Assembly: GCF_048269205.1 (NCBI RefSeq)
Contig: NZ_JBLXJC010000003.1
Span: 248,001 to 312,000, forward strand
Origin: Emcibacter sp048269205
GTDB lineage: Bacteria > Pseudomonadota > Alphaproteobacteria > Sphingomonadales > Emcibacteraceae
Direction of reading: 5' to 3'
Length of the DNA stretch: 64,000 nucleotides
Below the pieces are notes generated by a model, which worked only from the letters and a program-made list of their open reading frames with translations, searched no databases and was not told the origin of the DNA. Made by a program: the position numbers and the translations under genes. Positions 23,494 through 32,274 of this stretch are shown one piece after another. How positions within the stretch are numbered: position 1 is the first letter of the stretch; each line of letters opens with the position of its first letter.

Positions 23494-24981
23494 TTAATTT
23501 TCCTTCTTCTGCAACAGGTCCTGCAATTGCTGCTTCTGGACCTTGCCCGATCCGGTGCGGGGCAGGGCGGAAAGAAGCGTCAGATGTTTCGGCAGCTTGT
23601 AGCGGGCAAGTTTCGGTTCCAGCCAGGCGAGGACCTGGTCCATGGTCAGACTGTATCCCTCCCTGCACACCACGGCGAGATGCCCGACTTCCCCCCAGCG
23701 CTCGTCAGGCACACCGATAACAGCCGCCTCGACCACGCCTTCCATGCCGGCAAAGGCCGCTTCCACTTCGGCCGGGTAGACATTCTCGCCCCCGGAAATA
23801 AACATGTCTTTCTTGCGGTCCACAAGATAATAGAACCCGTCAGCATCCCGCCGGGCGATATCGCCGGTCCTGAACCAGCCGTCTTCTGTAAAGGCCGCCG
23901 CCGTTGCTTCCGGCTGACGCCAGTACCCGGAGGTGACATTGTCACCCCTGAGCAAAAGCTCGCCAGCGAGATCATCAGGACAGTCGTTGCCGCGCTCATC
24001 AACAATGCGGGCTTCAACGGCAGGGGTTCCCAGACCGACGGACCCCGCCTTGGCGAAAATACGCTCACGCTCGATAGGCATGCCGAAGGTGGTGCCGGAT
24101 TCGCTCATGCCATAACCGTCGACCACTGATATTCCGTCACTGAGCCAGGCCCGGATATCCGCCTCGGGATGGGGGGCGCCGCCGGTAAAAATGGCTGTCA
24201 TGTGGCGAAGTCTTTCAGGGTCATAGCCCGGTTCCTGCCTGAGCCGCGCTGCCATCTGGGGCACGCCGAAATAATGGCTGACACCAAGCGCCGGATCACC
24301 CAGCCGGTCCAGGGTGCGCGCCGCATCGAACCCTTCCGAAATGATCAGTGTCGCCCCGTTCATGAAAGTGGGGCGCACATTGGTGATCAGACCGATAATA
24401 TGAAACATCGGGGAATCACACAGGAAAACGCTCTCGTGCGTAACCCGACCGAGAATGGAGAAATTTTTCGCCGTCTGGTCAAGGTTATGCTCGCTCAGCA
24501 ACGCCCCTTTCGGCCTGCCGGAGGTCCCGGAGGTATAAAGAATTAGCGAGATATCCTTGCGATCAAAAGGCGCGTGAGGCAAGGGAGCCGCCGCGGCCAT
24601 ACCTTCGGCAAGCTTACTGATGCTTAGCCTCGGTACCTTTGACTGAATGGGGTCCAGCGAAGCATCCCCGACCAGAAGTGCCGGATCGGCATCCTCAATC
24701 AGGTTTTCAATTTCCGCCTTGCTGAGACGCCAGTTCAGCGGCACATAAATCAGCCCCGTCCGGGCACAGGCAAGATGAAGGATAACAAGTTCCGCGCAAT
24801 TATGCGCCAGACTTACAACGCGTTCACCATGATCAAGAGAGGGATAGGCCCGCAGAAGGGCAGCGCACTGGCCCACAGCGTGGTCCAGCGCGGCATAACT
24901 CCACTCCCTGGCCGTGTTCAGATCCCGGATTGCAAGCTTTTTCGGCTGCAATCCGGCCTGCAGGGCAACATGGTCAATCAT
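23494..24981 (-). CDS. fcs: Hydroxycinnamate (feruloyl/p-coumaroyl)-CoA ligase
   Basis: 495 residues of the adenylate-forming superfamily. Visible motifs are the P-loop-like YTSGTSGRPKGALLSEHN, YGMSESGTTFG, the hinge GWFRTGDIARRDADGFYYLV followed by DRKKDMFISGGENVYP, and the C-terminal lysine in PRTGSGKVQKQ. It activates an aromatic acid to its CoA thioester using ATP. Assignment as a ferulate/coumarate ligase rests on the gene immediately upstream, 12 bases away, being a clear hydroxycinnamoyl-CoA hydratase/lyase. Other acyl substrates cannot be excluded from sequence alone. Confidence 0.82.
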   Translation of the reverse strand: MIDHVALQAGLQPKKLAIRDLNTAREWSYAALDHAVGQCAALLRAYPSLDHGERVVSLAHNCAELVILHLACARTGLIYVPLNWRLSKAEIENLIEDADPALLVGDASLDPIQSKVPRLSISKLAEGMAAAAPLPHAPFDRKDISLILYTSGTSGRPKGALLSEHNLDQTAKNFSILGRVTHESVFLCDSPMFHIIGLITNVRPTFMNGATLIISEGFDAARTLDRLGDPALGVSHYFGVPQMAARLRQEPGYDPERLRHMTAIFTGGAPHPEADIRAWLSDGISVVDGYGMSESGTTFGMPIERERIFAKAGSVGLGTPAVEARIVDERGNDCPDDLAGELLLRGDNVTSGYWRQPEATAAAFTEDGWFRTGDIARRDADGFYYLVDRKKDMFISGGENVYPAEVEAAFAGMEGVVEAAVIGVPDERWGEVGHLAVVCREGYSLTMDQVLAWLEPKLARYKLPKHLTLLSALPRTGSGKVQKQQLQDLLQKKEN

Positions 24982-24993
24982 TGTGAACCCTGT

Positions 24994-25821
24994 TTATTTT
25001 TTCACTTTGTAAGCGCCAAGTCCCGGCTTGTAGCTCTTCTCATCGATAAACTGGCGGATACCTTCCTTGCGACCTTCATTGTCGAAAGAGTTGGCAGCTT
25101 CCTGCATCCGGACGAGATATTCCTCGGCATCGTCATAGGACATATCGCCCACACGACGAACGGCATCCTTGGCATATTTCAGGGCAATAGGATTCTTTTC
25201 AAGCAGGATATTGGCGACTTCGCGGGTACGCTCTTCCAGCTTTTCCAGTGGTACACTTTCATTGACCAGACGCATGGCAGCAGCCTGCTTGCCGTCAATC
25301 AGCTCCCCGGTCAGGGTCAGCCACATGGCATCGCGCATGGGCAGAAGATCAACCACAACTTTGGTCACGCCACCGCCCGGGAGAATACCCCAGTTGATTT
25401 CGGAAAGGCCGTATTTGGCTTCGTCAGCGCTGATCGCCAGGTCACAGGCAAACAGGGGACCGAAACCGCCACCGAAACACCAGCCGTTGACCATGGCAAT
25501 GGTCGGTTTCTGATAACGACGCAGGCGACGGAACCAGCCATAGCTCTCATTCTGGGAGCGGCGGACACCCTTGAGCCCTTCGGCTTCTGTCTCACGGAAA
25601 TATTCCTTGAGGTCCATGCCGGCAGACCAGGCCGTGCCTTCACCGGTCAAGACCAGAACGCCGACATCCTCGCGGAACTCGAGCTCGTCCAGCACTTCCA
25701 TCATGCGACGGTTAAGGGTCGGGCTCATACAGTTTCTTTTTTCCGGGCGATTGAATTTCACCCAGGCAATACGGTTCTCAACCTTGTAGTCGACAACATC
25801 AAGATCAGTGGCTTTGTTCAT
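24994..25821 (-). CDS. ech: p-Hydroxycinnamoyl-CoA hydratase/lyase (feruloyl-CoA hydratase/lyase)
   Basis: 275 residues of the crotonase superfamily, very close along its length to Pseudomonas HCHL as remembered: NRPEKRN, MSPTLNR, SAGMDLKEYFRE, KPTIAMVNGWCFGGGF, GLSEINWG (catalytic-type Glu141) and a KSYKPGLGAYK-like C-terminus. The enzyme hydrates feruloyl-, caffeoyl- or p-coumaroyl-CoA and cleaves off acetyl-CoA, giving vanillin, protocatechualdehyde or 4-hydroxybenzaldehyde. It is first in the ech-fcs unit, and a divergent MarR gene lies 289 bases away. Confidence 0.92.
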   Translation of the reverse strand: MNKATDLDVVDYKVENRIAWVKFNRPEKRNCMSPTLNRRMMEVLDELEFREDVGVLVLTGEGTAWSAGMDLKEYFRETEAEGLKGVRRSQNESYGWFRRLRRYQKPTIAMVNGWCFGGGFGPLFACDLAISADEAKYGLSEINWGILPGGGVTKVVVDLLPMRDAMWLTLTGELIDGKQAAAMRLVNESVPLEKLEERTREVANILLEKNPIALKYAKDAVRRVGDMSYDDAEEYLVRMQEAANSFDNEGRKEGIRQFIDEKSYKPGLGAYKVKK

Positions 25822-26038
25822 TGTTCACGTCCTTTTATTATACCGGTCCTCAGGATGATACTCTGTCCCGGATGACTTTAACTAAATTCGGCACCGGACA
25901 CTGGCAGGCGACCGATGGCTTAATAAAACCGGCTACCGAAGCATTGTTCGAAAACCAATCATTTCATACTGACACTTCACATCGGGCTTGTGGAACTATA
26001 TCAAAGAAGGATGTCCCTGCACCCGGCGCCTCCCCAAA

Positions 26039-26072
26039 AGGCTATATTACATAGCTATACATAATAACATTG
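26039..26072. promoter_or_regulatory. Overlapping MarR-type operators between marR and ech
   Basis: Two copies of the motif overlap here: GCTAT-N5-ATAGC at 26041-26055 and AGCTAT-N5-ATAAC spanning 26053-26069. They share the central ATAGCTAT. They lie about 40 bases upstream of the marR start and about 220 bases upstream of ech, consistent with autoregulation and possibly control of ech. Confidence 0.6.
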
Positions 26073-26110
26073 GGATTGTCATTTACAAGAAAAATCTGCA
26101 TATTCTCGAC

Positions 26111-26566
26111 ATGACTGAAAAACAGAACAAAAAAAATAATCCGAAAAACATGACATTTTCCAATCCGCTCCAAGACCTTGTCGGCTACCAGTTGCGGCGG
26201 GCTTCTGCGGCCATGCTTACCCATCTGGGACAGGGCCTGAGTGACATTGGCCTCAAGATTACAGAAACTTCGGTTCTGGTCATGATAGAGGCGAACCCCG
26301 GTATGAAGCAGAGCGACATCGGGCGTGTCCTTGGCATCAAAAGTGCCAATATGGCCCCCCTGGTCGCTGTACTGAGTGACCGCGGGTTGATCAAGAAAAA
26401 GCCCCTGGATGGCCGATCTCACGGCCTGCATCTTTCGGAAGAAGGAAAACAGGTTATCCGGAGAATCTGGGACAATATTGGCAATAATGAAGCCTGGTTG
26501 ACCCGCAACCTGAGCGAAGAAGAAAAAAACCTGGTCGCCCGGACCCTCGAGAATATCTGGAAATAA
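26111..26566 (+). CDS. MarR-family repressor of the hydroxycinnamate locus (FerC/CouR-like)
   Basis: 151 residues from the ATG at 26111. A longer frame from 25988 runs through the operator sites and is unlikely; an internal ATG at 26150 is possible because neither start has a clear ribosome site. The winged helix is seen in ITETSVLVMIEANPGMKQSD and IGRVLGIKSANMAPLVAVLS, and the wing in KKPLDGRSHGLHLSEEGK. MarR proteins called FerC (Sphingobium) and CouR (Rhodopseudomonas) repress ferulate/coumarate genes and are released by the hydroxycinnamoyl-CoA. Position next to ech and the shared palindromes support the same role here (inference). Confidence 0.85.
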   Translation: MTEKQNKKNNPKNMTFSNPLQDLVGYQLRRASAAMLTHLGQGLSDIGLKITETSVLVMIEANPGMKQSDIGRVLGIKSANMAPLVAVLSDRGLIKKKPLDGRSHGLHLSEEGKQVIRRIWDNIGNNEAWLTRNLSEEEKNLVARTLENIWK

Positions 26567-26728
26567 CAATCGATCCCGGGCCTACCGATCATAGGCCAGC
26601 TTTAGTTTTTGTCGCTCGATACAGACAGTAAGCCATCATAAACTTGAAATAATCCAGCCATACAGACCAGCACCTGCAGCAAACCACTTGCGGGAAATTG
26701 ACCTTGCCCTGTTTGCAAAATAGGTGTA

Positions 26729-26751
26729 AATTGTTATACGTTATAGCAATT
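26729..26751. promoter_or_regulatory. MarR-type operator upstream of vdh
   Basis: AATTGTTATA-N3-TATAGCAATT, a 23-base palindrome with one mismatched pair, ends 25 bases before the vdh ATG. The core TTGTTAT-N5-ATAGCAA is identical to site 1 upstream of TonB receptor paralogue 1 apart from the spacer. Confidence 0.7.
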
Positions 26752-26776
26752 AATCGTTAATGGGAGGCACGGACAA

Positions 26777-28225
26777 ATGGACGCACAATTACTGATCAAT
26801 TCGGAATTTCTATCTGCCAGGGACGGCCGTACTTTCGAACGTCGCAACCCCATCAGCGGGGAAGTGGCCTCCCGCGCACCGGCTGCCGGCCCTGATGACA
26901 TCAAGGCCGCAGTGGAGGCCGCCCAGGCCGCATTGCCGGAATGGTCCGGTCTCGGCCCCAATGCCCGCCGGACAGCGCTTCTCTCTGCATCACAGGAACT
27001 TTTGAATCTGGCAGACGATTTTGTGGACGCCATGAAAGTGGAGATCGGCGCTACAGAAGGCTGGGCGCGTTTCAATGTCAAGCTGGCATCGGATATGCTG
27101 GTTGAGGCTGCCGCACTGACAACCCAGGTCAGCGGCCAGATCATCCCCTCTGACAAGCCGGGGTGCCTGGCCATGGCCATGCGCAAACCGGCCGGCGTCG
27201 TGTTGGGCATTGCCCCCTGGAATGCTCCCATCATCCTTGGCGTCCGCGCCGTGGCCACACCTCTGGCCTGCGGCAACACAGTGATCCTCAAGGCGTCCGA
27301 GGTCTGCCCCGTGACCCATATGCTGATCGGTAAGGCCCTTGCTGCTGCGGGTCTTCCGAAAGGCGCCATCAATGTCATAACCAACGCCCCGGAAGATGCC
27401 GGCGATGTGGTCGGTGAACTGATCGACCATAAAAATGTCCGCCGCGTCAATTTTACCGGGTCTTCCCATGTGGGACGTATTATTGCCGAACGGGCCGCCC
27501 GCACTTTCACCCCGGTTCTTCTGGAACTGGGCGGCAAGGCGCCGTTGCTGGTGCTGGAGGATGCCGACCTTGACGAGGCCGTCAAGGCCATTGCCTTCGG
27601 CGCCTATATGAACCAGGGCCAGATCTGCATGTCCACCGAACGGGTGATTGTCGAGGAAAGCGTTGCCGATGCGCTGGTGGCAAAACTGACCGCCAAGGCC
27701 GCTACTCTTGTCGCCGGCGATCCCCGCGAAGGCAAGACGCCGCTTGGCGCCCTCGTGGACCAGAAGTCCGTCGATCATGTCCTGGGCCTGATTGAAGATG
27801 CCAGAAGCAAAGGCGCTGACGTTACAGTCGGCGGCACCGCAGAAGGGGTCCAGATGTCCGCCACAGTGGTCGACAAGGTCGATAACAGCATGCGGATTTA
27901 TACGGAAGAATCCTTCGGGCCTGTTCTGGCCGTTATCCGGGTGAAAGACGCCGAAGAAGCCGTTACCATTGCCAACGACAGTGAATATGGCCTCTCCGCC
28001 GCCGTCTTCAGCAAGGATATCGTCAAGGCCCTGAAAATCGCCGAACGGATCGACAGCGGCATCTGCCATATCAATGGCGCCACTGTCCATGACGAGGCAC
28101 AGATGCCTTTCGGCGGCACCAAATCCAGTGGCTACGGCCGGTTTGGCGGCCTCGCCGGCATCAATGAATTCACGGATTTGCGTTGGATTACCATGGAAAC
28201 TCAACCGGGCCACTTTCCGATCTAG
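26777..28225 (+). CDS. vdh: Vanillin/4-hydroxybenzaldehyde dehydrogenase
   Basis: 482 residues of the aldehyde dehydrogenase family, with APWNAPI at 146-152, the general base Glu250 in LLELGGKAP and the nucleophile Cys284 in NQGQICMSTERV. The NQGQICMSTER segment and the C-terminal FGGTKSSGYGRFGG are shared with vanillin, benzaldehyde and salicylaldehyde dehydrogenases. It should oxidise the aldehyde released by Ech to vanillate or 4-hydroxybenzoate with NAD(P)+. It follows marR on the same strand with its own operator, and ends in a strong terminator. GGAGG lies 10 bases before the ATG. Confidence 0.87.
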   Translation: MDAQLLINSEFLSARDGRTFERRNPISGEVASRAPAAGPDDIKAAVEAAQAALPEWSGLGPNARRTALLSASQELLNLADDFVDAMKVEIGATEGWARFNVKLASDMLVEAAALTTQVSGQIIPSDKPGCLAMAMRKPAGVVLGIAPWNAPIILGVRAVATPLACGNTVILKASEVCPVTHMLIGKALAAAGLPKGAINVITNAPEDAGDVVGELIDHKNVRRVNFTGSSHVGRIIAERAARTFTPVLLELGGKAPLLVLEDADLDEAVKAIAFGAYMNQGQICMSTERVIVEESVADALVAKLTAKAATLVAGDPREGKTPLGALVDQKSVDHVLGLIEDARSKGADVTVGGTAEGVQMSATVVDKVDNSMRIYTEESFGPVLAVIRVKDAEEAVTIANDSEYGLSAAVFSKDIVKALKIAERIDSGICHINGATVHDEAQMPFGGTKSSGYGRFGGLAGINEFTDLRWITMETQPGHFPI

Positions 28226-28248
28226 TTTCCCTCACCATTTTACCGAAT

Positions 28249-28282
28249 AAGGCATGCTTCAATTGGGAGCATGCCTTTTTTT
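28249..28282 (+). terminator. Rho-independent terminator after vdh
   Basis: Stem AAGGCATGCT/AGCATGCCTT with a 9-base loop followed by seven T, 24 bases after the vdh stop codon. Confidence 0.9.
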
Positions 28283-28297
28283 CACCTGCCGCTCAAT

Positions 28298-28483
28298 TCA
28301 CCGGGCTGAACGGCACCTCCCTGAAAGAAACAGACGAACATAATGACCCATTTCTGCCAACGGCGATTTAACCACTTGAGCATACAAATAATCTGCGCTA
28401 AAACGACGTTGAGGGACTGGACAAAGCAAATAATCGATATACAGGGCAGACGGATTTTCAGAGGAAACTGTATAGTCGACCAT
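28298..28483 (-). CDS. Possible small hypothetical protein (weak)
   Basis: A 61-codon frame starting MVDYTVSSENPSALYIDYLL, with AAGGGAG 4 bases before its ATG. It is the only coding-like signal in the 451-base gap 28226-28676. No family was recognised and codon use does not help at this length. The rest of the gap, 28484-28676, is AT-rich and holds the promoter region of the next receptor gene, including a short ATTGC-N5-GCAAT palindrome at 28568-28582. Confidence 0.25.
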   Translation of the reverse strand: MVDYTVSSENPSALYIDYLLCPVPQRRFSADYLYAQVVKSPLAEMGHYVRLFLSGRCRSAR

Positions 28484-28676
28484 TCTGCTCCCTTCTGACA
28501 ACAATCGCAAAAAGTTAATTCACTCAAAGTTAATTGTTTTGCATTTTAGAAACATTCCAAAATATGAATTGCCTTGTGCAATCGGTTGTTTTAATATGAG
28601 ATTTGATTAATGCATATAAGGTTAATAATCCATCAGCATTGGTCATTCTGAGACTATAAATTCATGGGAGACACAG

Positions 28677-30983
28677 ATGATAATTGGACGACAATTATTA
28701 AAATCACTCTATTACACCACCGCAGCTTCACTGACATTGACCGCCCTCACCGCCGCGCAGGCCACTGCGCAGGATGAAGGCGCATTTGTGCTTGAGGAAA
28801 TCACAGTTACCGCCCGCAAGATCGAAGAAAACCTGCAGGAAACACCGATTGCCATTTCCGCCTTCACCGGCGAGGGCCTGGAACGCCGCCAGATTTTCAG
28901 TACCGACAATCTGGACAATGTCACGCCGAACCTGCAGTTCAGCAACAACGCCCCGCTGGCCGGCAACAACAACTCCTCACAGGTCTTCATCCGCGGTATC
29001 GGCCAGACCGATCCAACCTCCACGGTTGATCCGGGCGTTGGTATCTATATTGACGATGTTTATATGGGCCAGTCTGTAGGCGGCACCATGGACTTCCGCG
29101 ATATTGCCGGCATCCAGATCCTGCGCGGTCCGCAGGGTACCCTGTTCGGCCGTAACACCATCGGCGGCGCCATCCTGATCAGCACCCAGGAGCCGGGTGA
29201 GGAATTCGGCGGCACCTTCAAGGGTGGTGTCGGGTCCGACAATCTCCGTGAACTGAACCTTGCCCTCGACATTCCGATGGGTGACAAGGTCAAATCACGC
29301 TTTACCTACGGCACCCGCATCCAGGACGGTTATGTTATCCGGGTGAGTGACGGCGTCGACCTGGGCGATAAAAATTCCTATACAGCCACTGGTAAAATCG
29401 TTTTCACCCCCAGTGACGATCTGGAAATCAAGCTTCAGTTTGACTATACCGAAGCCGATGAAAACGGTTCACCGCTGGTTTTTGCCGCCAGCAACGAATC
29501 TCAGATATTCCAGAAAGTTGTCAGCCTTGCTGCCGGTTGTCCTGGCATGGCCAACCTGGGTCAGGATGTTCCCCTGATTGATGACCCCCGTTGCGCCAAT
29601 GACTTCCAGGCTGCTGGCCCGTTCGCCAACAACGGTACAAACCCGCTGAAAAGCTATCTGGAAAACTGGGGCGGATCATTGCACCTGGCTTATGATGTAA
29701 ACGAGGATATCACCCTGAAATCCATTACTTCCTATCGGGAGCTGGACTGGTACGGAGTACGTGATGCAGACAATACCCCGTTCCCGATCCTGCATACCCT
29801 CTATGACAGTAACGGCAAACAATTCAGTCAGGAACTGCAGGCGCTCTATACGTCTGACCGCCTGACCGGTGTGGCTGGCCTCTACTACTACGAGGAAGAA
29901 ATCGATGATGATGTTGAGGTCACAGTTTCCCCGCCGCCAAACCCTGAAGGCCGTGGCGACAGTGACGACAACTTTACCGATAACAGCAACTGGGCGGCGT
30001 TCACCCAGTGGAGCTATGACGTCACAGATCAACTGACTGTCACTCTGGGGGCGCGTTATACTTCCGAAACCAAGGCTTCAACGCCGGATCAGTACAGCTA
30101 TACCAATCCGACCAACAAGTATCTTGAGGTGAAGGAATATTCCCAGGATTTTGATGCCTTCACAATCAACGCCAACATTGCCTATCGCTGGAATGACAAT
30201 GTGATGACTTATGTCAGCTATTCCGAAGGCTTCAAGTCCGGCGGCTGGAACAGTCACTTCAACACCGACTTCGACGATGACCCGGCAACCTTCGCCATTC
30301 TGCAGCAGATTCATTCCTTTGACGAGGAAACTGCCAAGAACTATGAAATCGGTTTCAAAGCGGACCTGCTGGACAACACACTGCGTCTGAACGGTGCCAT
30401 CTTCTCCACCGATTACAATGACCTGCAGCTGGTCTACCGGGCATTTGTGGCGCCTTTCATCACCAATGCGGGTAAAGCGTCCAACGACGGTGCCGAGCTG
30501 GAGCTGACCTGGCTTCCGGCCGACAACCTGGTCATCGATGCGGGCATCAGCTATCTTGACGCCACCATTGATGAAGTGGTCACTTTCCCGAATGAAAACG
30601 TCTTCGGCAGCGTCGAAGCAGGTAACCGCCTTCCGTTCGCACCTGAATGGCAGGCCAACTTCGGTATCGGCTATACCTTTGAGCCGGATGGATCCGACCT
30701 CACCTGGACGCCTCGCGTGGATATGAGCTATCAGAGCAAAACCTACTTTGATGCCATCAATACCGAGGAAATCGCCCAGACCGAAGGCCGGACCATCGTC
30801 AACGCCTCCATCATTCTGGAGCCGTCTGACGTGACCTGGAAGTTTGTCTTCGGGGTCAATAACCTGACCGACAAGCTTTACCCGATTGCCGGTAACTCCT
30901 CCCTCGGTACGGGCTCAGGCTATGCGGAAATCGCTTACGCCCGCAAACGGGAATGGTTCGCGAACTTCACTTATAACTTCTAG
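28677..30983 (+). CDS. TonB-dependent outer-membrane receptor of the hydroxycinnamate locus (paralogue 2)
   Basis: 768 residues with a signal peptide (cleavage near TAQATAQD). The plug has EEITVTARKIEENLQETP, VFIRGIGQTDPTS and LRGPQGTLFGRNTIGGA, and the barrel ends WFANFTYNF. It is strongly similar to paralogue 1 at 19285-21651 in plug and barrel, including GVGIYIDDVYMG and the outer-loop Cys pair (AGCPG and RCAND). The two receptors bracket the ferulate genes in opposite orientation, which suggests duplication followed by specialisation. No clear copy of the MarR operator is found upstream, so its control may differ. GGGAG lies 7 bases before the ATG. Confidence 0.9.
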   Translation: MIIGRQLLKSLYYTTAASLTLTALTAAQATAQDEGAFVLEEITVTARKIEENLQETPIAISAFTGEGLERRQIFSTDNLDNVTPNLQFSNNAPLAGNNNSSQVFIRGIGQTDPTSTVDPGVGIYIDDVYMGQSVGGTMDFRDIAGIQILRGPQGTLFGRNTIGGAILISTQEPGEEFGGTFKGGVGSDNLRELNLALDIPMGDKVKSRFTYGTRIQDGYVIRVSDGVDLGDKNSYTATGKIVFTPSDDLEIKLQFDYTEADENGSPLVFAASNESQIFQKVVSLAAGCPGMANLGQDVPLIDDPRCANDFQAAGPFANNGTNPLKSYLENWGGSLHLAYDVNEDITLKSITSYRELDWYGVRDADNTPFPILHTLYDSNGKQFSQELQALYTSDRLTGVAGLYYYEEEIDDDVEVTVSPPPNPEGRGDSDDNFTDNSNWAAFTQWSYDVTDQLTVTLGARYTSETKASTPDQYSYTNPTNKYLEVKEYSQDFDAFTINANIAYRWNDNVMTYVSYSEGFKSGGWNSHFNTDFDDDPATFAILQQIHSFDEETAKNYEIGFKADLLDNTLRLNGAIFSTDYNDLQLVYRAFVAPFITNAGKASNDGAELELTWLPADNLVIDAGISYLDATIDEVVTFPNENVFGSVEAGNRLPFAPEWQANFGIGYTFEPDGSDLTWTPRVDMSYQSKTYFDAINTEEIAQTEGRTIVNASIILEPSDVTWKFVFGVNNLTDKLYPIAGNSSLGTGSGYAEIAYARKREWFANFTYNF

Positions 30984-30999
30984 GACCAGGTATAAAACC

Positions 31000-31033
31000 A
31001 AAGGGTCACTCTGAAAGGAGTGGCCCTTTTTTT
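31000..31033 (+). terminator. Rho-independent terminator after TonB receptor paralogue 2
   Basis: Stem AAAGGGTCACTC/GAGTGGCCCTTT with one G-T pair and a 6-base loop, followed by a T-run. The A-run on its left flank could also serve the converging gene. Confidence 0.85.
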
Positions 31034-31047
31034 CGGCAGAACCAGAC

Positions 31048-32274
31048 CTAGAGCTTTCTCTCGACCACCCGGCCGTCATCGGCAACATTATTGCCGGGAT
31101 GCACGATCACTTTCTCACCTTCCTGAAGGCCATCGATGATCTCCGCGTCCCGGTCATTTTTCCGGCCCACATCAACAGGGCTCAGCTTTGCCCGGCCCTC
31201 GCTGAAGACAAACACCGACCATTGCCCGTTTTCCCGGAACAGAGCACTGACCGGTACGGAAAGCACATTTTCCGCCCGGTCCACAATAATACCCGCTTCG
31301 ACCCGGAAGGCATCACCCAGGCTCTGCCATTTCTCGGGCGGATCGATAAAGTCGAGGATCACATTGACCCGTTGTTCTTCCACACCGAGAGCTGAAATCT
31401 TGGTAAAACCGCTGGGCTCCACCAGCCTGACCCGGGCGTCGATTTCCTCTTCCCCGCCCCAGCGCCGGATCAGGGCCCTGTCACCGGGCTGAACCTTGAC
31501 CGCATCCCGGGACAGCATTTCCACAACGATTTCCAGATTTGCCGGATCGCCGATTTCCGCCAGCGGCGTACCGATGGCAATGACCCCTTCGCTTTTATGC
31601 ATGACGCGCAGAACCTTGCCATTTACCGGTGCATGTACGCAAACCTGGCAGATATGGTCATGGATATCACGCTCCTTTGCTGCTTCGGCGGCTCCCGGCT
31701 GAACAAGTCTCGCCCGGGCTGATTCCAGCTGGCTCTCGGCCACCTGCAGGTCCGCTTCCGTCGCCCTTAGGGCCGCCTGGCGCATTTTCAGTTGCAGTTC
31801 CGCTTCCTCCAGCCGGGCAATGGAGACATTGCCTTTTTTGAACAGTTCCTCGTTTCTTCTGTATTCGGCCTGGGCGAATTCCAGTTCCGCCTGGGCGCGC
31901 TCAACCTGGGTCGTCGCCTGCCATTTCACGGCTTCCGCACCGCGAACGTCGGCTTTGGCCTGGGTTTCACTGCGTTTGTCGAGAAAGTTGGGATCGGCGG
32001 GGGTCATGTTGGCAATCACCGTCTCACCGGCATGAACCCTGTCGCCGGGCTCGCTTTCAATGCGCATGACGCGGCCCTCGATCGGGGCGGAAACCGTATA
32101 GATATCCCTGATCCGGGTCTTTCCTTCCGCTTCCAGAACGATCAGGACATCGCCGCGCCTGACGGCCTCCAGATCCACTTCCTCTGCCTCTGGAATAAAG
32201 GCATAAACCAGCAACGCCAGCAACAGCAGACCCAAACCGATTTTCGCGATTGTCTTGATATTTTTAAACGGCAT
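31048..32274 (-). CDS. HlyD/MacA-type periplasmic adaptor of an ABC export system
   Basis: 408 residues with an N-terminal membrane anchor (IGLGLLLLALLVYAFIPEA). A biotinyl-lipoyl-like half follows (VSAPIEGRVMRIESEPGDRV), then a long coiled coil of about 100 residues rich in Glu/Ala/Arg (near 100-200), the second lipoyl half (VHAPVNGKVLRVMHKSEGVI) and a beta-barrel region. Such adaptors bridge an inner-membrane ABC transporter to an outer-membrane channel. The start overlaps the permease stop (TAATG). No outer-membrane TolC homologue is present in the window, so an unlinked channel is presumed. Confidence 0.88.
   Translation of the reverse strand: MPFKNIKTIAKIGLGLLLLALLVYAFIPEAEEVDLEAVRRGDVLIVLEAEGKTRIRDIYTVSAPIEGRVMRIESEPGDRVHAGETVIANMTPADPNFLDKRSETQAKADVRGAEAVKWQATTQVERAQAELEFAQAEYRRNEELFKKGNVSIARLEEAELQLKMRQAALRATEADLQVAESQLESARARLVQPGAAEAAKERDIHDHICQVCVHAPVNGKVLRVMHKSEGVIAIGTPLAEIGDPANLEIVVEMLSRDAVKVQPGDRALIRRWGGEEEIDARVRLVEPSGFTKISALGVEEQRVNVILDFIDPPEKWQSLGDAFRVEAGIIVDRAENVLSVPVSALFRENGQWSVFVFSEGRAKLSPVDVGRKNDRDAEIIDGLQEGEKVIVHPGNNVADDGRVVERKL

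Noticed and set aside
28568..28582. ATTGC-N5-GCAAT as a further MarR operator before TonB receptor paralogue 2
   Set aside because: The arms differ from the GYTAT-N5-ATARC motif and are short, so membership of the regulon is not supported.
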